DNA of 64,000 nucleotides from Erysipelotrichaceae bacterium 66202529 (GTDB lineage: Bacteria; Bacillota_I; Bacilli_A; Erysipelotrichales; Erysipelotrichaceae), in NCBI GenBank assembly GCA_017161075.1, contig CP046174.1, forward strand, positions 744,001 through 808,000. Reading direction: 5' to 3'. Shown in pieces: positions 45,959 to 54,874 of this stretch. Made by a program: the position numbers and the translations under genes. Below the pieces are notes generated by a model. The model ran no database searches. It was not told where the DNA came from and saw nothing but the letters and a program-made list of their open reading frames with translations. Each line of letters begins with the position of its first letter. The stretch's first letter is position 1.

Positions 45959-47425
45959 ATGAAGGAAGAAATAAGTCTGCATGAATGGATATACAATTAC
46001 ATTGTAGAAGCGATTCTTTTTGGAATCTTTCGACAGGGAGAACAACTCCCTGCAATATCTCAGTTTGCTGAACGTTTTCATGTGTCAAGACGCCCAGTCA
46101 TACATGCCTTTAAGCTTCTGGAAGAAAATCATTATATAGAGATGTCACGGGGCAGACACTCACGTCTTATCTTGGGATTGAATGAACAGGATTATATGGA
46201 AAACTGTATTCATTTCTTTCTAGCTAGAAAGGAAGCTGTACAGGATTTATGCGAAGTCCGTAATGCTTTGCTTCCAGACCTTTTAACTCAAGCTCTTTAT
46301 CAAATGGATGAAAAACAATGTGCTGCTATACATGAAAGCATCGAAATGACGCAAGGTGAAAAATCTGCAATGGAGCTTGTAGAAACAATCCTGTCTGTAT
46401 TTGGAAATCCCTTGATTTACAGTCTGTATACAGAAATCGCCTTATTTGGCAGACTGTCTTTTTATGAAAATATGAAAACATTTGAATTAAACGGTACAAC
46501 GGCGGTTAAGGATAAAGAGCAGACACATGCATTTATTGATGCAGCTTATTACAGAAAATTAACATATCAGGAATTGTATGAAGCTATAAGGCAATATTTT
46601 CTGCTCGATACTCGCCGAACACAGGAACGATATGATAGAATACCTGTACAAACCCCTGTAGAAAAAGTTGACTTTCGCTGGAATATATATCGGGGACGGC
46701 CCAGACTTATTTATAATGTCGCAAGTGCTTTTTTGAAAGATATCATTTATCAGGTTTATCCTGTAAATAGCAGGCTTCCTCGTGTATTGGATCTCTGTGA
46801 AATCTATCAGGTAAGTGAACCAACTTTACGCAGAGCTATGATGATTTTGCAGGCAACTGGTGTCATTGAGCCTATCGGAGGAAAAGGCATGAAGGTTATT
46901 CAATGTGATGAGCATAGAATTCATGAGATACTGAAAGATACCGGTGTGAGAGAACGTGTTATAGAAGGGATGCAGTGTCTGCATATTTTGCAATTGACCT
47001 GTCAAACATTTACTTCGCTGTCCTTTGACAGCATGGTACAGTATTTTGAAAAGACTCAGAGTGGGATTCCTACAGCTTCCAATAACGTTATAAACTGGAT
47101 TCGATTGATATGTGAATACTGTGATTCCATTATGAGTGTAAATAATCAAAACAGCTTAAAGGGGATTTTTGAGGAATTGAAACAGCATATTTTATGGGTG
47201 TATCCATTTGTGTGTCACCTGAATACCGGACATTATAAAGAACTGCTGATTCATATTTTTGATATACTCAGATATGCTATGAGGAACAAGGATGAGCAAT
47301 TGTATGTGAGTGAAATGAAATATTTATTTTATCTTGTATTAGAGGAACTGCGAAGTCAGTTGGTTGCTGCAGATATAGAAGCTGCAAAGAGTCTTCAGAT
47401 GATTACAATTAAAATGGATATATGA
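45959..47425 (+). CDS. regulator with two GntR-type winged helices
   Basis: A 488-residue DNA-binding protein. The first GntR-like winged helix (~8-75: GEQLPAISQFAERFHVSRRP) is followed by an all-helical region and then a second one (~245-315: RLPRVLDLCEIYQVSEPTLR, then GVIEPIGGKGMKV). A second helical domain ends the protein. Each half looks like a complete GntR/FadR-like unit, so the protein may be an internal duplication or fused dimer. GGAGAGGATGATTAG precedes the ATG. It converges on the flavoenzyme gene across a shared terminator and may regulate it. Effector unknown. Confidence 0.82.
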   Translation: MKEEISLHEWIYNYIVEAILFGIFRQGEQLPAISQFAERFHVSRRPVIHAFKLLEENHYIEMSRGRHSRLILGLNEQDYMENCIHFFLARKEAVQDLCEVRNALLPDLLTQALYQMDEKQCAAIHESIEMTQGEKSAMELVETILSVFGNPLIYSLYTEIALFGRLSFYENMKTFELNGTTAVKDKEQTHAFIDAAYYRKLTYQELYEAIRQYFLLDTRRTQERYDRIPVQTPVEKVDFRWNIYRGRPRLIYNVASAFLKDIIYQVYPVNSRLPRVLDLCEIYQVSEPTLRRAMMILQATGVIEPIGGKGMKVIQCDEHRIHEILKDTGVRERVIEGMQCLHILQLTCQTFTSLSFDSMVQYFEKTQSGIPTASNNVINWIRLICEYCDSIMSVNNQNSLKGIFEELKQHILWVYPFVCHLNTGHYKELLIHIFDILRYAMRNKDEQLYVSEMKYLFYLVLEELRSQLVAADIEAAKSLQMITIKMDI

Positions 47426-47672
47426 AGGTGAATGATTATGGTAATCATTGTAATACTTTTTTTGATTTAGAGTTTACATAATTAAAAATGATATAGTCAT
47501 ATACATCAATAGAAAAGCACACAGCATACAGCTTTAAGAAAACAATAGGTGCTGCATAATAATACTTTATTTGGATTTTCTCATATAACAATATTTATCC
47601 ACAATTAAAAGACTATGATGACACTGATCCAATCATCAAATAGGATGGAGAAATCTGAATAAGAATAGAAGA

Positions 47673-47716
47673 AAGGACTGTATGATAAGCATACGCTTTC
47701 TATACAGTCCTTCTTT
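47673..47716. terminator. bidirectional terminator between the GntR and flavoenzyme genes
   Basis: AAGGACTGTAT (47673-47683) and ATACAGTCCTT (47702-47712), flanked by CTTTT on the + strand and by T-rich sequence on the minus strand. Confidence 0.7.
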
Positions 47717-47779
47717 TACTATTGTAATATACGTATTATGGAGTGCGAATGCTACAACAAGCTAAAATCAGGAGATAAA

Positions 47780-49726
47780 TTAGATACAGCGAGCTGTTTC
47801 ATAACCGTTATGAATGGCGTCCTTTATTGTACCGGTATGAGCAGCATCACCAATCATATGATATGTCATATCGCATTCTTCCAGCAACTCCTGTATTGTA
47901 GGATCACTATGATAACCGATTGCAAATATCAGCGTATCCGCATCTGTAATGCATTCTGTTTTTCCACTCTTCAGATAATAAATTTTGTCTTCTTCGACCT
48001 TTTCAACTCTGGCATTACAAAGCATTTGTACATTTTTTTTCATCAAACGCTGTACAAGAAGGCTACGCCCAGGCCCGGATTCTGTTGCCATGATATCCTT
48101 TGTCATCTCTAATATCGTTACATTGCGATCTCTAGGATAGCGGTCATAAACAAGTGGTGCAAGATAATCTGCCGTTTCACAACCTACAGAGCCGCCGCCA
48201 AGAATTACAATGTTTTTCCCTGGGAAGGCTTTACCTGCCAAAATATCATCAGCTGTCGCCCATTGCTTAAATTTCGTAAAGTCTTTGATAACAGAAGGAG
48301 CAGCCCCATTGCAGGCAATGACCTCATATCCGGAGAATTCATTTTGCAGCATATCTTTATCCACTTTACAATGTAAACGCACATCTACACCAGCATGATT
48401 AAGACGTCTGCTCATATATTTGATCACTCTTGCTAAATCCTGCTTGGCTATCGGTACAGATGCAATCTTCATTAAACCACCAAGCATATCGCTTTGCTCA
48501 CATAAAACTACATGATGTCCTCTTTGCTTTGCTACAAAGGCAGCCTCCATACCGGCAGGTCCACCTCCTATCACTAGAACGTTTTTCTTGACCTCTGCTG
48601 GCTTGAGTGTGTCTTCATTCTCTAATTCAAACGAAGGATTTACTGTACATGCTACCCGTTTACCAAACATGATGCCATTTAAACAGCGTAGACATCCAAT
48701 GCATGGGCGGATATCATCATCTCGTCCATGCATAGCTTTATTGGCGAATTCAGGGTCGCACAAATTAGCACGTCCAATCATACACATATCTGCTTTACCA
48801 TTTGCAATCAGCTCATCCGCAATCCAAGGCTCTGTTATACGCCCTACTGTAGCTACTGGAATGCTTACATGCTTTTTGATTTCCTGAGACAGATGTGCAT
48901 GTGCGCCAGGCTTGGTGCCTGCAGCAGGAATGGCACTTCCACGCTTGATGGTCGTACCGCCTGATACATGTAACATATCCACACCAGCTCTTTCCAGCTG
49001 CTTGGATACATATACCATATCATCAAGGTTTAATCCGCCATCACTATATTCATCACCGGAAATCCTCACATCGATAATGAAATCATCCCCGCACATTTTA
49101 CGTACCTCTGCAATGACTTCCAGTGTCAGCTTCAGACGACCATTGATATCCCCGCCATATTCATCACAGCGCTTGTTGTATAGCGGAGTCAAAAAACCGC
49201 CAAGCAGGCCATGCGCATGTGCGGCATGTATTTCCACACCATCACCACCTGCCTGCTTTACGCGGAATGCCGCTTCACCAAACTGCTTGATGATCATATG
49301 TAATTCTTCAATGGTTACCGGTCTTGGCGCTTCCTTCGCGTAGGAAGGCCCAACATTGGAAGGTGCAATCAATCGTGGTGTCCCGGGTATAGGAAAGGCC
49401 ATATAGGCAGGATGAAATAGCTGCGGAAGAATTTTTGCACCATATTGATGTACTGCATTTGTCAGCTTTTTCCATCCCGGAATAAAGGAATCATCGTGAA
49501 TCGACATGTCGCCAGGCAGATAAATATAAGTCGGTTCGACAGTTGTCACCTCGGTAACAATCAAACCGACCCCTCCTTTTGCTCGGGCCTCATAATGCTT
49601 GATCAATTCGTCTGTAACATAGCCCTTATATGCCAGATTTGTAGAAATCGGAGGCATGAACAGACGGTTTTTTACAGCTGTTTTCCCAACTGCAACAGGT
49701 GAAAATAAATGTGTATAGGTATTCAT
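47780..49726 (-). CDS. FMN/4Fe-4S/FAD NADH:enoate reductase (OYE family, BaiCD-like)
   Basis: A 648-residue three-part flavoenzyme. Residues ~1-345 are the FMN-binding old-yellow-enzyme barrel (NRLFMPPIST, GVEIHAAHAHGLLGGFLTPLYN). A 4Fe-4S cluster site follows (CIGCLRCLNG, then a later Cys in VACTVNP). Residues ~385-648 form the FAD/NADH module (VLVIGGGPAGMEAA and IVILGGGSVGCETA). The family reduces activated C=C bonds: 2-enoate reductase, 2,4-dienoyl-CoA reductase, cinnamate reductase and the bile-acid enzymes BaiCD/BaiH. Substrate cannot be read. AAAGGAG precedes ATG 49726. Flanked by AraC and double-GntR regulators. Confidence 0.92.
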   Translation of the reverse strand: MNTYTHLFSPVAVGKTAVKNRLFMPPISTNLAYKGYVTDELIKHYEARAKGGVGLIVTEVTTVEPTYIYLPGDMSIHDDSFIPGWKKLTNAVHQYGAKILPQLFHPAYMAFPIPGTPRLIAPSNVGPSYAKEAPRPVTIEELHMIIKQFGEAAFRVKQAGGDGVEIHAAHAHGLLGGFLTPLYNKRCDEYGGDINGRLKLTLEVIAEVRKMCGDDFIIDVRISGDEYSDGGLNLDDMVYVSKQLERAGVDMLHVSGGTTIKRGSAIPAAGTKPGAHAHLSQEIKKHVSIPVATVGRITEPWIADELIANGKADMCMIGRANLCDPEFANKAMHGRDDDIRPCIGCLRCLNGIMFGKRVACTVNPSFELENEDTLKPAEVKKNVLVIGGGPAGMEAAFVAKQRGHHVVLCEQSDMLGGLMKIASVPIAKQDLARVIKYMSRRLNHAGVDVRLHCKVDKDMLQNEFSGYEVIACNGAAPSVIKDFTKFKQWATADDILAGKAFPGKNIVILGGGSVGCETADYLAPLVYDRYPRDRNVTILEMTKDIMATESGPGRSLLVQRLMKKNVQMLCNARVEKVEEDKIYYLKSGKTECITDADTLIFAIGYHSDPTIQELLEECDMTYHMIGDAAHTGTIKDAIHNGYETARCI

Positions 49727-49776
49727 AACTACGTCTCCTTTACTTATATTTTATCATGAATGCAAAATGTAATCGC

Positions 49777-49794
49777 TGACATCAGTTGATGACA
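49777..49794. promoter_or_regulatory. quasi-palindrome upstream of the flavoenzyme gene
   Basis: TGACATCAGTTGATGACA is nearly a perfect inverted repeat about 50 nt before the gene start, a reasonable site for the adjacent regulator. No binding evidence. Confidence 0.35.
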
Positions 49795-49852
49795 TATGGC
49801 TTTTTTTATCTTATTTTACTTATGCTATATTGTTATATAGTTAAAAAAGAAC

Positions 49853-49894
49853 AAAAAAAGGAGGTCACTGGAAAACTATTTTCTTATGACCTCC
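49853..49894 (-). terminator. terminator overlapping the end of the AraC gene
   Basis: On the minus strand GGAGGTCA (49894-49887), a 19-nt loop and TGACCTCC (49867-49860) are followed by seven T. The 5' arm is coding sequence and the stop codon lies in the loop. Confidence 0.85.
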
Positions 49895-50943
49895 ACTATA
49901 ATTTCCTCATTTGTCTGCGTTATGATACTCTTTGCGGTATGCCCGTTTCGTATATGACACAGAATATGACCATCCTTCTGCATGATTTTCATACCATCAT
50001 TTTCATAAAGAAGTTCCTGTGTATCTTTCACAAGATGCTCCAGCAGACGCCGCTGCTCCTCATCAAAAATCATACGCGATTCTCTTTTATTCTCATTTAT
50101 TTTCAAATTATGTGTGAATTTTTTGCGGTAATCACTTGGAACAACACCGTATAATTCTCGAAATGCAATCGTATAGGACTTGGAATTGGGCATACCGCAA
50201 TTTGCTGCTATTTGCTCAATAGAATCTTTGCCTTCCAATAAAGCCTCCAGGGAAGCGCGAATTCGTACATAGGCCAGGTATTTAACAAAGGATATTCCGG
50301 TATATTTTTTGAACAACCTGGAGGTGTATGAAATGCTGAAGGAGAGTGTTTGTGCCACATCCTCCAAATGCAGCTCATTTTGATAATGCAGGTCAATATA
50401 CTGAATCGCCTTCATGTAATTCTCATGATGAATGGATTGCAGAGGCAATCGCTCAACCGGATATTGTTGATGATTACCGGCAATACAAATGATTTCCATC
50501 ATGATGGCATTCATCTGAAATATGCTGCTTTCTCCTTGAAGCAGCATAGATACCAGTGCTCCAAGCTTAGACCGTATTCGGCAAAGTGACCGGTAATTCT
50601 TTGCTCGTGTACAGATCATTGATTCAAAGGCATTTTCCACATCGCCGACCATGGCAGGTGCAAATCTGGAGAAATCAATATGCAGTGTTAGAATGACATT
50701 ATCTGAATCTTCATTCTGTCGAATCATATGAATGTCATTAGGAGCGATGACGACCATATCGTGCTCGTTTATGGTAGCTGTGAAATTCTCTGTGATTGCC
50801 TCATAGCATCCCCTCAATACATAAGATATTTCCAGACTTGATTGTCTGGAGAAAACCTGCCGTTTAAAGCTGTTTATGCTCAGACTTAAAGGATATCCGA
50901 ATTTCTGTCCAGAAAAGTCATAATAATGCTGCATATTCTGCAT
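49876..50943 (-). CDS. AraC family transcriptional regulator
   Basis: 355 residues: an N-terminal cupin-like sensing domain (~15-110, VIAPNDIHMIRQ), a linker, and the two AraC helix-turn-helix motifs (~185-285: LHLEDVAQTLSFSISYTSRL; then SIEQIAANCGMPNSKSYTIA and FRELYGVVPSDYRKK). About 80 further residues follow the DNA-binding domain, which is unusual because that domain normally ends the protein. GGGAGG precedes ATG 50943. It lies directly upstream of the enoate-reductase gene on the same strand, separated by a terminator, so it likely activates that gene from its own transcript. Confidence 0.9.
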   Translation of the reverse strand: MQNMQHYYDFSGQKFGYPLSLSINSFKRQVFSRQSSLEISYVLRGCYEAITENFTATINEHDMVVIAPNDIHMIRQNEDSDNVILTLHIDFSRFAPAMVGDVENAFESMICTRAKNYRSLCRIRSKLGALVSMLLQGESSIFQMNAIMMEIICIAGNHQQYPVERLPLQSIHHENYMKAIQYIDLHYQNELHLEDVAQTLSFSISYTSRLFKKYTGISFVKYLAYVRIRASLEALLEGKDSIEQIAANCGMPNSKSYTIAFRELYGVVPSDYRKKFTHNLKINENKRESRMIFDEEQRRLLEHLVKDTQELLYENDGMKIMQKDGHILCHIRNGHTAKSIITQTNEEIIVEVIRK

Positions 50944-51253
50944 AGCGTCGCCTCCCTGTGTATCTACTCATTATCTTAGATGCTTTTTCAAACAGAAACA
51001 AGGTCTTTTTAATATTTGTTAGTATATTAGTTTTTATATATTCATCACATATAAACCAGTTTGTCATCAAACACTGTATCAGTATATGCTGTTGTTTACT
51101 ATTCTGTTGGAATTTGATTCTTGTTATAAACGCTTGTGGCCAAATACAGTAAAAATTCCTTTGAAAGGCATCTGTATGAAGAAAAATTGAGGGAAAGGTT
51201 GATATGGCAGGGCTTATAGCAGCTACTTTAATCAGCGGTATGTTTTGAAAAAA

Positions 51254-51282
51254 TTGCCAATATCCAAAGTTTCTGAGATAAT
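51254..51282 (+). promoter_or_regulatory. promoter of the deformylase-like gene
   Basis: TTGCCA (51254-51259), 17-nt spacer, GATAAT (51277-51282). The rest of the 50944-51253 interval shows nothing. Confidence 0.65.
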
Positions 51283-51314
51283 ACATGCGAATTAAAAAAA
51301 TAGGAGGAATATAT

Positions 51315-51728
51315 ATGATTAGGGATATTGTGAAAGACCCATTTTTACTCAGCTGCCGCAGTGAAGATGCCACGCTAAGAGATTTACAAACGATGCAGGA
51401 TCTTCTGGACACCTTGCAGGCGCATGCAGATCATTGTGTGGGAATGGCGGCAAACATGATTGGTGTACTAAAACGTATTATCATATTTCAGGATGGCGGC
51501 AACTATGTGATAATGCTGAATCCGGTTATTATAAAAACGGGAAATAAACGCTATACTGCAGAAGAAGGCTGTCTATGCCATGATACACAGAAAAAGGTAA
51601 CACGCTATGAAAAAATCAAAGTATCCTTTCTTGATGCTAACGGCAGAAAAAAAATCAAAACCTATGAGGGCTTTTGTGCACAGATTATTCAGCATGAGCT
51701 GGATCACTGTAATGGCATTCTGATTTAA
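51315..51728 (+). CDS. peptide deformylase-like metalloprotein
   Basis: A 137-residue short deformylase homologue. Metal ligands are intact: C86 in EGCLC and H127-E-x2-H131 in QHELDH. Motif I, normally GxGxAAxQ, reads GMAANMIG, so the oxyanion-stabilising Gln is absent or shifted. Length is below the ~150-190 of housekeeping Def. AGGAGG lies before ATG 51315; an in-frame ATG at 51285 precedes that site. It is probably a second, specialised deformylase; the main def gene should be elsewhere. Confidence 0.83.
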   Translation: MIRDIVKDPFLLSCRSEDATLRDLQTMQDLLDTLQAHADHCVGMAANMIGVLKRIIIFQDGGNYVIMLNPVIIKTGNKRYTAEEGCLCHDTQKKVTRYEKIKVSFLDANGRKKIKTYEGFCAQIIQHELDHCNGILI

Positions 51729-52335
51729 ACACATTTATAACAGGTTATAAAATAAAGTATGCAGCTGCGCTTCAAGCTTCTCACATGAACCAGGATACTG
51801 TAATTATTTGAAGCAGAGCTTCACTACATCGTCTTGAATTCTATATCAGCTTCGTGCTTCTAATCCACCGTTTTAAGAGCTAAGATGCCTTAATATTATT
51901 CTTTAATATGAAAATGCTGGAACCTATTCCGTAACTTTAACTGTTCTTGTGCGTGTATAACTGATGAATTATCCAACTACAGGGAAGAGTCTATCTCTGC
52001 TTCTCTTTTTCATATGAGCTTCAGATATTTTTGTCAGGCAGCTGGCAAAGCCGTATACGATGCCGTTGGATGAAAAAAGCTATACTTCCCTTGGGAATTA
52101 AAAAAAGCTCATGATCGAATAATGTAGATGCGTTCATTTCCAAACATAAAATAAGTAATGATATAACTCTGCTGATATTGAAAAAATGGTTATATTTGTT
52201 TTTCTTATCAAGATTAAAATCACCTGTTTCAAGCAGAATGTGTACTGTCGATTACCTAAATGTTTACTTTTTGGGGATGGCGACCACAGATGGAAACGTG
52301 TATAATAAGAGTATAAATATAAAGGATGGATGGTT
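51729..52335. other. intergenic region, nothing recognised
   Basis: About 600 bases between the deformylase-like and diguanylate cyclase genes with no gene, repeat or clear terminator. Confidence 0.4.
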
Positions 52336-53334
52336 ATGAATACAGCAGCAGAAGCAGAACAATTCTGCCATTTTCTCTGGCATATGTATCTGGAAGAACG
52401 CACCTATGAGATACGTGGTGGCTACTTCAGCCCAGAAATCAGTGTGATTGGTACAGGAAAGCATGAGGTTTCATATTCCTTGAAGGAATTTGCGTCTTCT
52501 CTTGAAAAAGAAGAAAAGCAGTGGAATGGAAGCTTTATAATCGAACATGAGGACATACATTCCAGGCAGTTAAGTGAAGATACCTATCTGGTGTTTGGAG
52601 AACTGGATGTAAGTGAGGATGCCAGGGATCGTATCAATTATGAATTGCATTTTCGCTTTACAGTCATTTTGAAATACACAACGGATGGATGGGAGCTTCT
52701 GCATGTGCATCAGTCTGTCCCGGATATCAATCAGAGCAGCGATGAATTTTTCCCAAAACGGCTGATTGAACAGAGTAATGAGCAGCTGCGTGAGAAAATC
52801 GCACAAAAAACAAGAGAGCTGCAGGAAAGCAATAAGGCTGTTATCTATTATTCCCACCATGATTATCTGACGAAGCTGATGAACCGCTATTACTGTGAGA
52901 AATCTATTGAAGAACAGATGCGGGTCTATGAACAAGGAACGATTCTCATGATGGATGTGGATCACTTTAAATCCTATAACGACACGTATGGACATCCTGT
53001 CGGCGATCAGATTTTAATAGCCCTGGCACAGGCACTGTTAAAGACCTTTCCCAAGGATATTGTATCCAGAATCGGCGGTGATGAATTTCTGATTTACTGT
53101 TCCAGGCATCTGGAAAGCGATACACTTGAGGAAATTATAGAAGAATTTCGCAGACATTGGGCTGAGGAACAGAAGCAGTTTAAGTTCACCCACAGGATTA
53201 CAGTAAGCATTGGCGTGAGCTACTACCCTGAACATGGAACTACCTATCAGGAGCTATTCCAAAAGGTGGACACCTCCATGTATGACTCTAAAAAGGGTAT
53301 GTATGCATACCATATATATGATGAAAAGGAATAG
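52336..53334 (+). CDS. diguanylate cyclase with N-terminal SnoaL/NTF2-like domain
   Basis: A 332-residue soluble enzyme making cyclic-di-GMP. Residues ~1-140 look like a SnoaL-type ligand-binding domain (FLWHMYLEERTYEIRGGYFS). A helical linker (~145-175) leads to a GGDEF domain (~180-332) with HHDYLTKLMNR, MMDVDHFKSYND and an intact RIGGDEF. No RxxD inhibitory site is seen before the motif. ATG 52336 is 10 nt after AAAGG; ATG 52330 is possible. Signal unknown. It could feed the GGDEF/EAL enzyme at 8.2 kb. Confidence 0.9.
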   Translation: MNTAAEAEQFCHFLWHMYLEERTYEIRGGYFSPEISVIGTGKHEVSYSLKEFASSLEKEEKQWNGSFIIEHEDIHSRQLSEDTYLVFGELDVSEDARDRINYELHFRFTVILKYTTDGWELLHVHQSVPDINQSSDEFFPKRLIEQSNEQLREKIAQKTRELQESNKAVIYYSHHDYLTKLMNRYYCEKSIEEQMRVYEQGTILMMDVDHFKSYNDTYGHPVGDQILIALAQALLKTFPKDIVSRIGGDEFLIYCSRHLESDTLEEIIEEFRRHWAEEQKQFKFTHRITVSIGVSYYPEHGTTYQELFQKVDTSMYDSKKGMYAYHIYDEKE

Positions 53335-53574
53335 ATTATCGTCTGAGCAGACTTGTTTGCTTAAAGATGCTTTATTCCTTTTATTTTCAAAAGACAGATC
53401 ATAAATGAGCTTTACATCACAATACTTCGAAACATCGTATAGAGTAATCGAAGCATAAACAACCATTATTCTGATAAAAGAAATACTGAAAGCAGAACAT
53501 TTCTCTGCATTTTTCTTGCTTGCATAATAAAAGGTCGAGTCATTAAGAGGTAAAAAACAAACCTGCATTTTCTA

Positions 53575-53603
53575 TAGACAGAAGGCGCTTGTACCTATAT
53601 AAT
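53575..53603 (+). promoter_or_regulatory. promoter of the cobalamin operon
   Basis: TAGACA (53575-53580), a 17-nt spacer and TATAAT (53598-53603), about 25 nt before the riboswitch. Confidence 0.75.
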
Positions 53604-53628
53604 AGAGAATGAATGAATGAAAAGAAGC

Positions 53629-53790
53629 ATGACAGGTGTATGAAAATACCGAACAAGGAATGGAAGCGAACAGCTCCAGCTGCCCCAGCAACCGTGATAT
53701 GGACGAAATCCAGTGACCATTGTACCACACAGGTATGAGAAGGTGGAGAGTAGGATGAAATTAAGCCGGGAGACTTGCCTGTTATGCAAA
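53629..53790 (+). promoter_or_regulatory. cobalamin (B12) riboswitch
   Basis: The core motifs run in the right order: ACAGGTG, AAGGAA, the GCTGCCCCAGCAACCGTGA junction, and the B12 box AAGCCGGGAGACTTGCC (53763-53779). It starts about 245 nt before the adenosyltransferase gene. Downstream, a GCTGGGT segment (53801-53807), an ACCCGC segment (53841-53846) and the GAGGGT ribosome binding site (~53862) can pair alternatively, suggesting translational control. The aptamer is convincing; the switching mechanism is inference. Confidence 0.9.
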
Positions 53791-53873
53791 CAGAGTTTTC
53801 TGCTGGGTGTGGAGAATATAGATTTTTTAATATGTTTTCTACCCGCTGTCGTAAAGAAAGTGAGGGTAAAAAA

Positions 53874-54365
53874 ATGAGTGTTGAATATTGTGCATATCCT
53901 TTTCTGAAGGAAGAAAGCAACCTGTGTGATTACGAAATCGCTACCGATCGACTGGCATCCATGCTGTCCGTCGCCAGACATCACATTCGTCATATTCCAC
54001 AGGAGGATCTCCTTCAACTCATGGAAATGATTTATCACGCCAATGGATCCATACGTGGTAATTGTGCCATAAGAGATATAGAGCTACAGAAGCTGAACAT
54101 CCTTTATGCACGTTACAGCATGCATATGGATCATTTTGTCCTGCCTGATGGCTGTATCGGTGCCAGTTATCTGCATGTACTTCGTGCGGAAACCAAAGCA
54201 GTCATACGCATTATGCATCGGATACAGCAGGAAGGGAAAACGGTGGAAGCCGTTCTGTTCGATTTCATGAACCTGCTTTCTAACACCTTTTTCATGTTGT
54301 GCCTGTATGAAAATAAACATGACGGTTTTTTGGAAAGGGAATTTATAAGCAGGTCATATGTATGA
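53874..54365 (+). CDS. cobalamin adenosyltransferase-like protein
   Basis: A 163-residue helical protein resembling PduO/EutT-type ATP:corrinoid adenosyltransferases, which make coenzyme B12. The C-terminal part LPDGCIGASYLHVLRAETKAV matches the conserved LPGG-x-AAYLHxARTxxRRAER block of PduO, though several active-site Arg positions differ. ATG 53874 follows GAGGGT; frames extending to 53775 run into the riboswitch and are not real. It overlaps the S component by 4 nt. Assignment is supported by the B12 riboswitch upstream. Confidence 0.78.
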   Translation: MSVEYCAYPFLKEESNLCDYEIATDRLASMLSVARHHIRHIPQEDLLQLMEMIYHANGSIRGNCAIRDIELQKLNILYARYSMHMDHFVLPDGCIGASYLHVLRAETKAVIRIMHRIQQEGKTVEAVLFDFMNLLSNTFFMLCLYENKHDGFLEREFISRSYV

Positions 54366-54874
54366 AAGCGAGAGAGCTGTGCTTTATAGCCGTTATCGCT
54401 TCGATTGAAGCAGTTGTGTTTACATCATTTTCATTCATTCTATATCTGGAATGCATCACATTCACCATTGTGCTATTTGCGATGATATTTCAGACAAGGC
54501 AGGCTGTCCTGGGGGCAGTGGTATTTACCATACTGAATCTGAGTATGCAGGGGATCACTCCATGGTCATTGATGTACTGTCTGATTTACCCGCTGTATAG
54601 TCTGATTGTGGGCTGCAGCAGAAATTTTCTGAACAGACATTTTTTTGTCCTGGTATTCACCTGCGGATTTCTGTCATTTCTGACAGGTCAGCTGGTACAA
54701 CTGCCGTTTATGCTTATATCGGATAAAATAACACTGATCTATATGCTGCTGGGATTAAAGACATCTCTTATTCAGGGAGGTATGTCCATGGCATTGTGTG
54801 GGGTATGTTATAAACCGATTGCGGCTGTCTTAAAACAATTGGAAAGGAGATTGCAAAATGGGAAAGCTATGTAA
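54362..54874 (+). CDS. ECF transporter S component, probably for cobalamin
   Basis: A 170-residue protein with about six transmembrane helices in the ECF S-component layout, opening MKARELCFIAVIASIEAV with small residues in helix 1 for docking to EcfT. It sits between an adenosyltransferase and a transcobalamin-like lipoprotein under a B12 riboswitch, so cobalamin or cobinamide is the likely cargo, like CbrT of lactobacilli. No EcfA/EcfT genes are in the window; a shared energising module elsewhere is expected. It overlaps both neighbours (4 and 17 nt). Confidence 0.83.
   Translation: MKARELCFIAVIASIEAVVFTSFSFILYLECITFTIVLFAMIFQTRQAVLGAVVFTILNLSMQGITPWSLMYCLIYPLYSLIVGCSRNFLNRHFFVLVFTCGFLSFLTGQLVQLPFMLISDKITLIYMLLGLKTSLIQGGMSMALCGVCYKPIAAVLKQLERRLQNGKAM

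Noticed and set aside
53543..54038. Minus-strand frames across the cobalamin riboswitch
   Set aside because: They overlap the B12 aptamer and the adenosyltransferase start and have no ribosome binding site.
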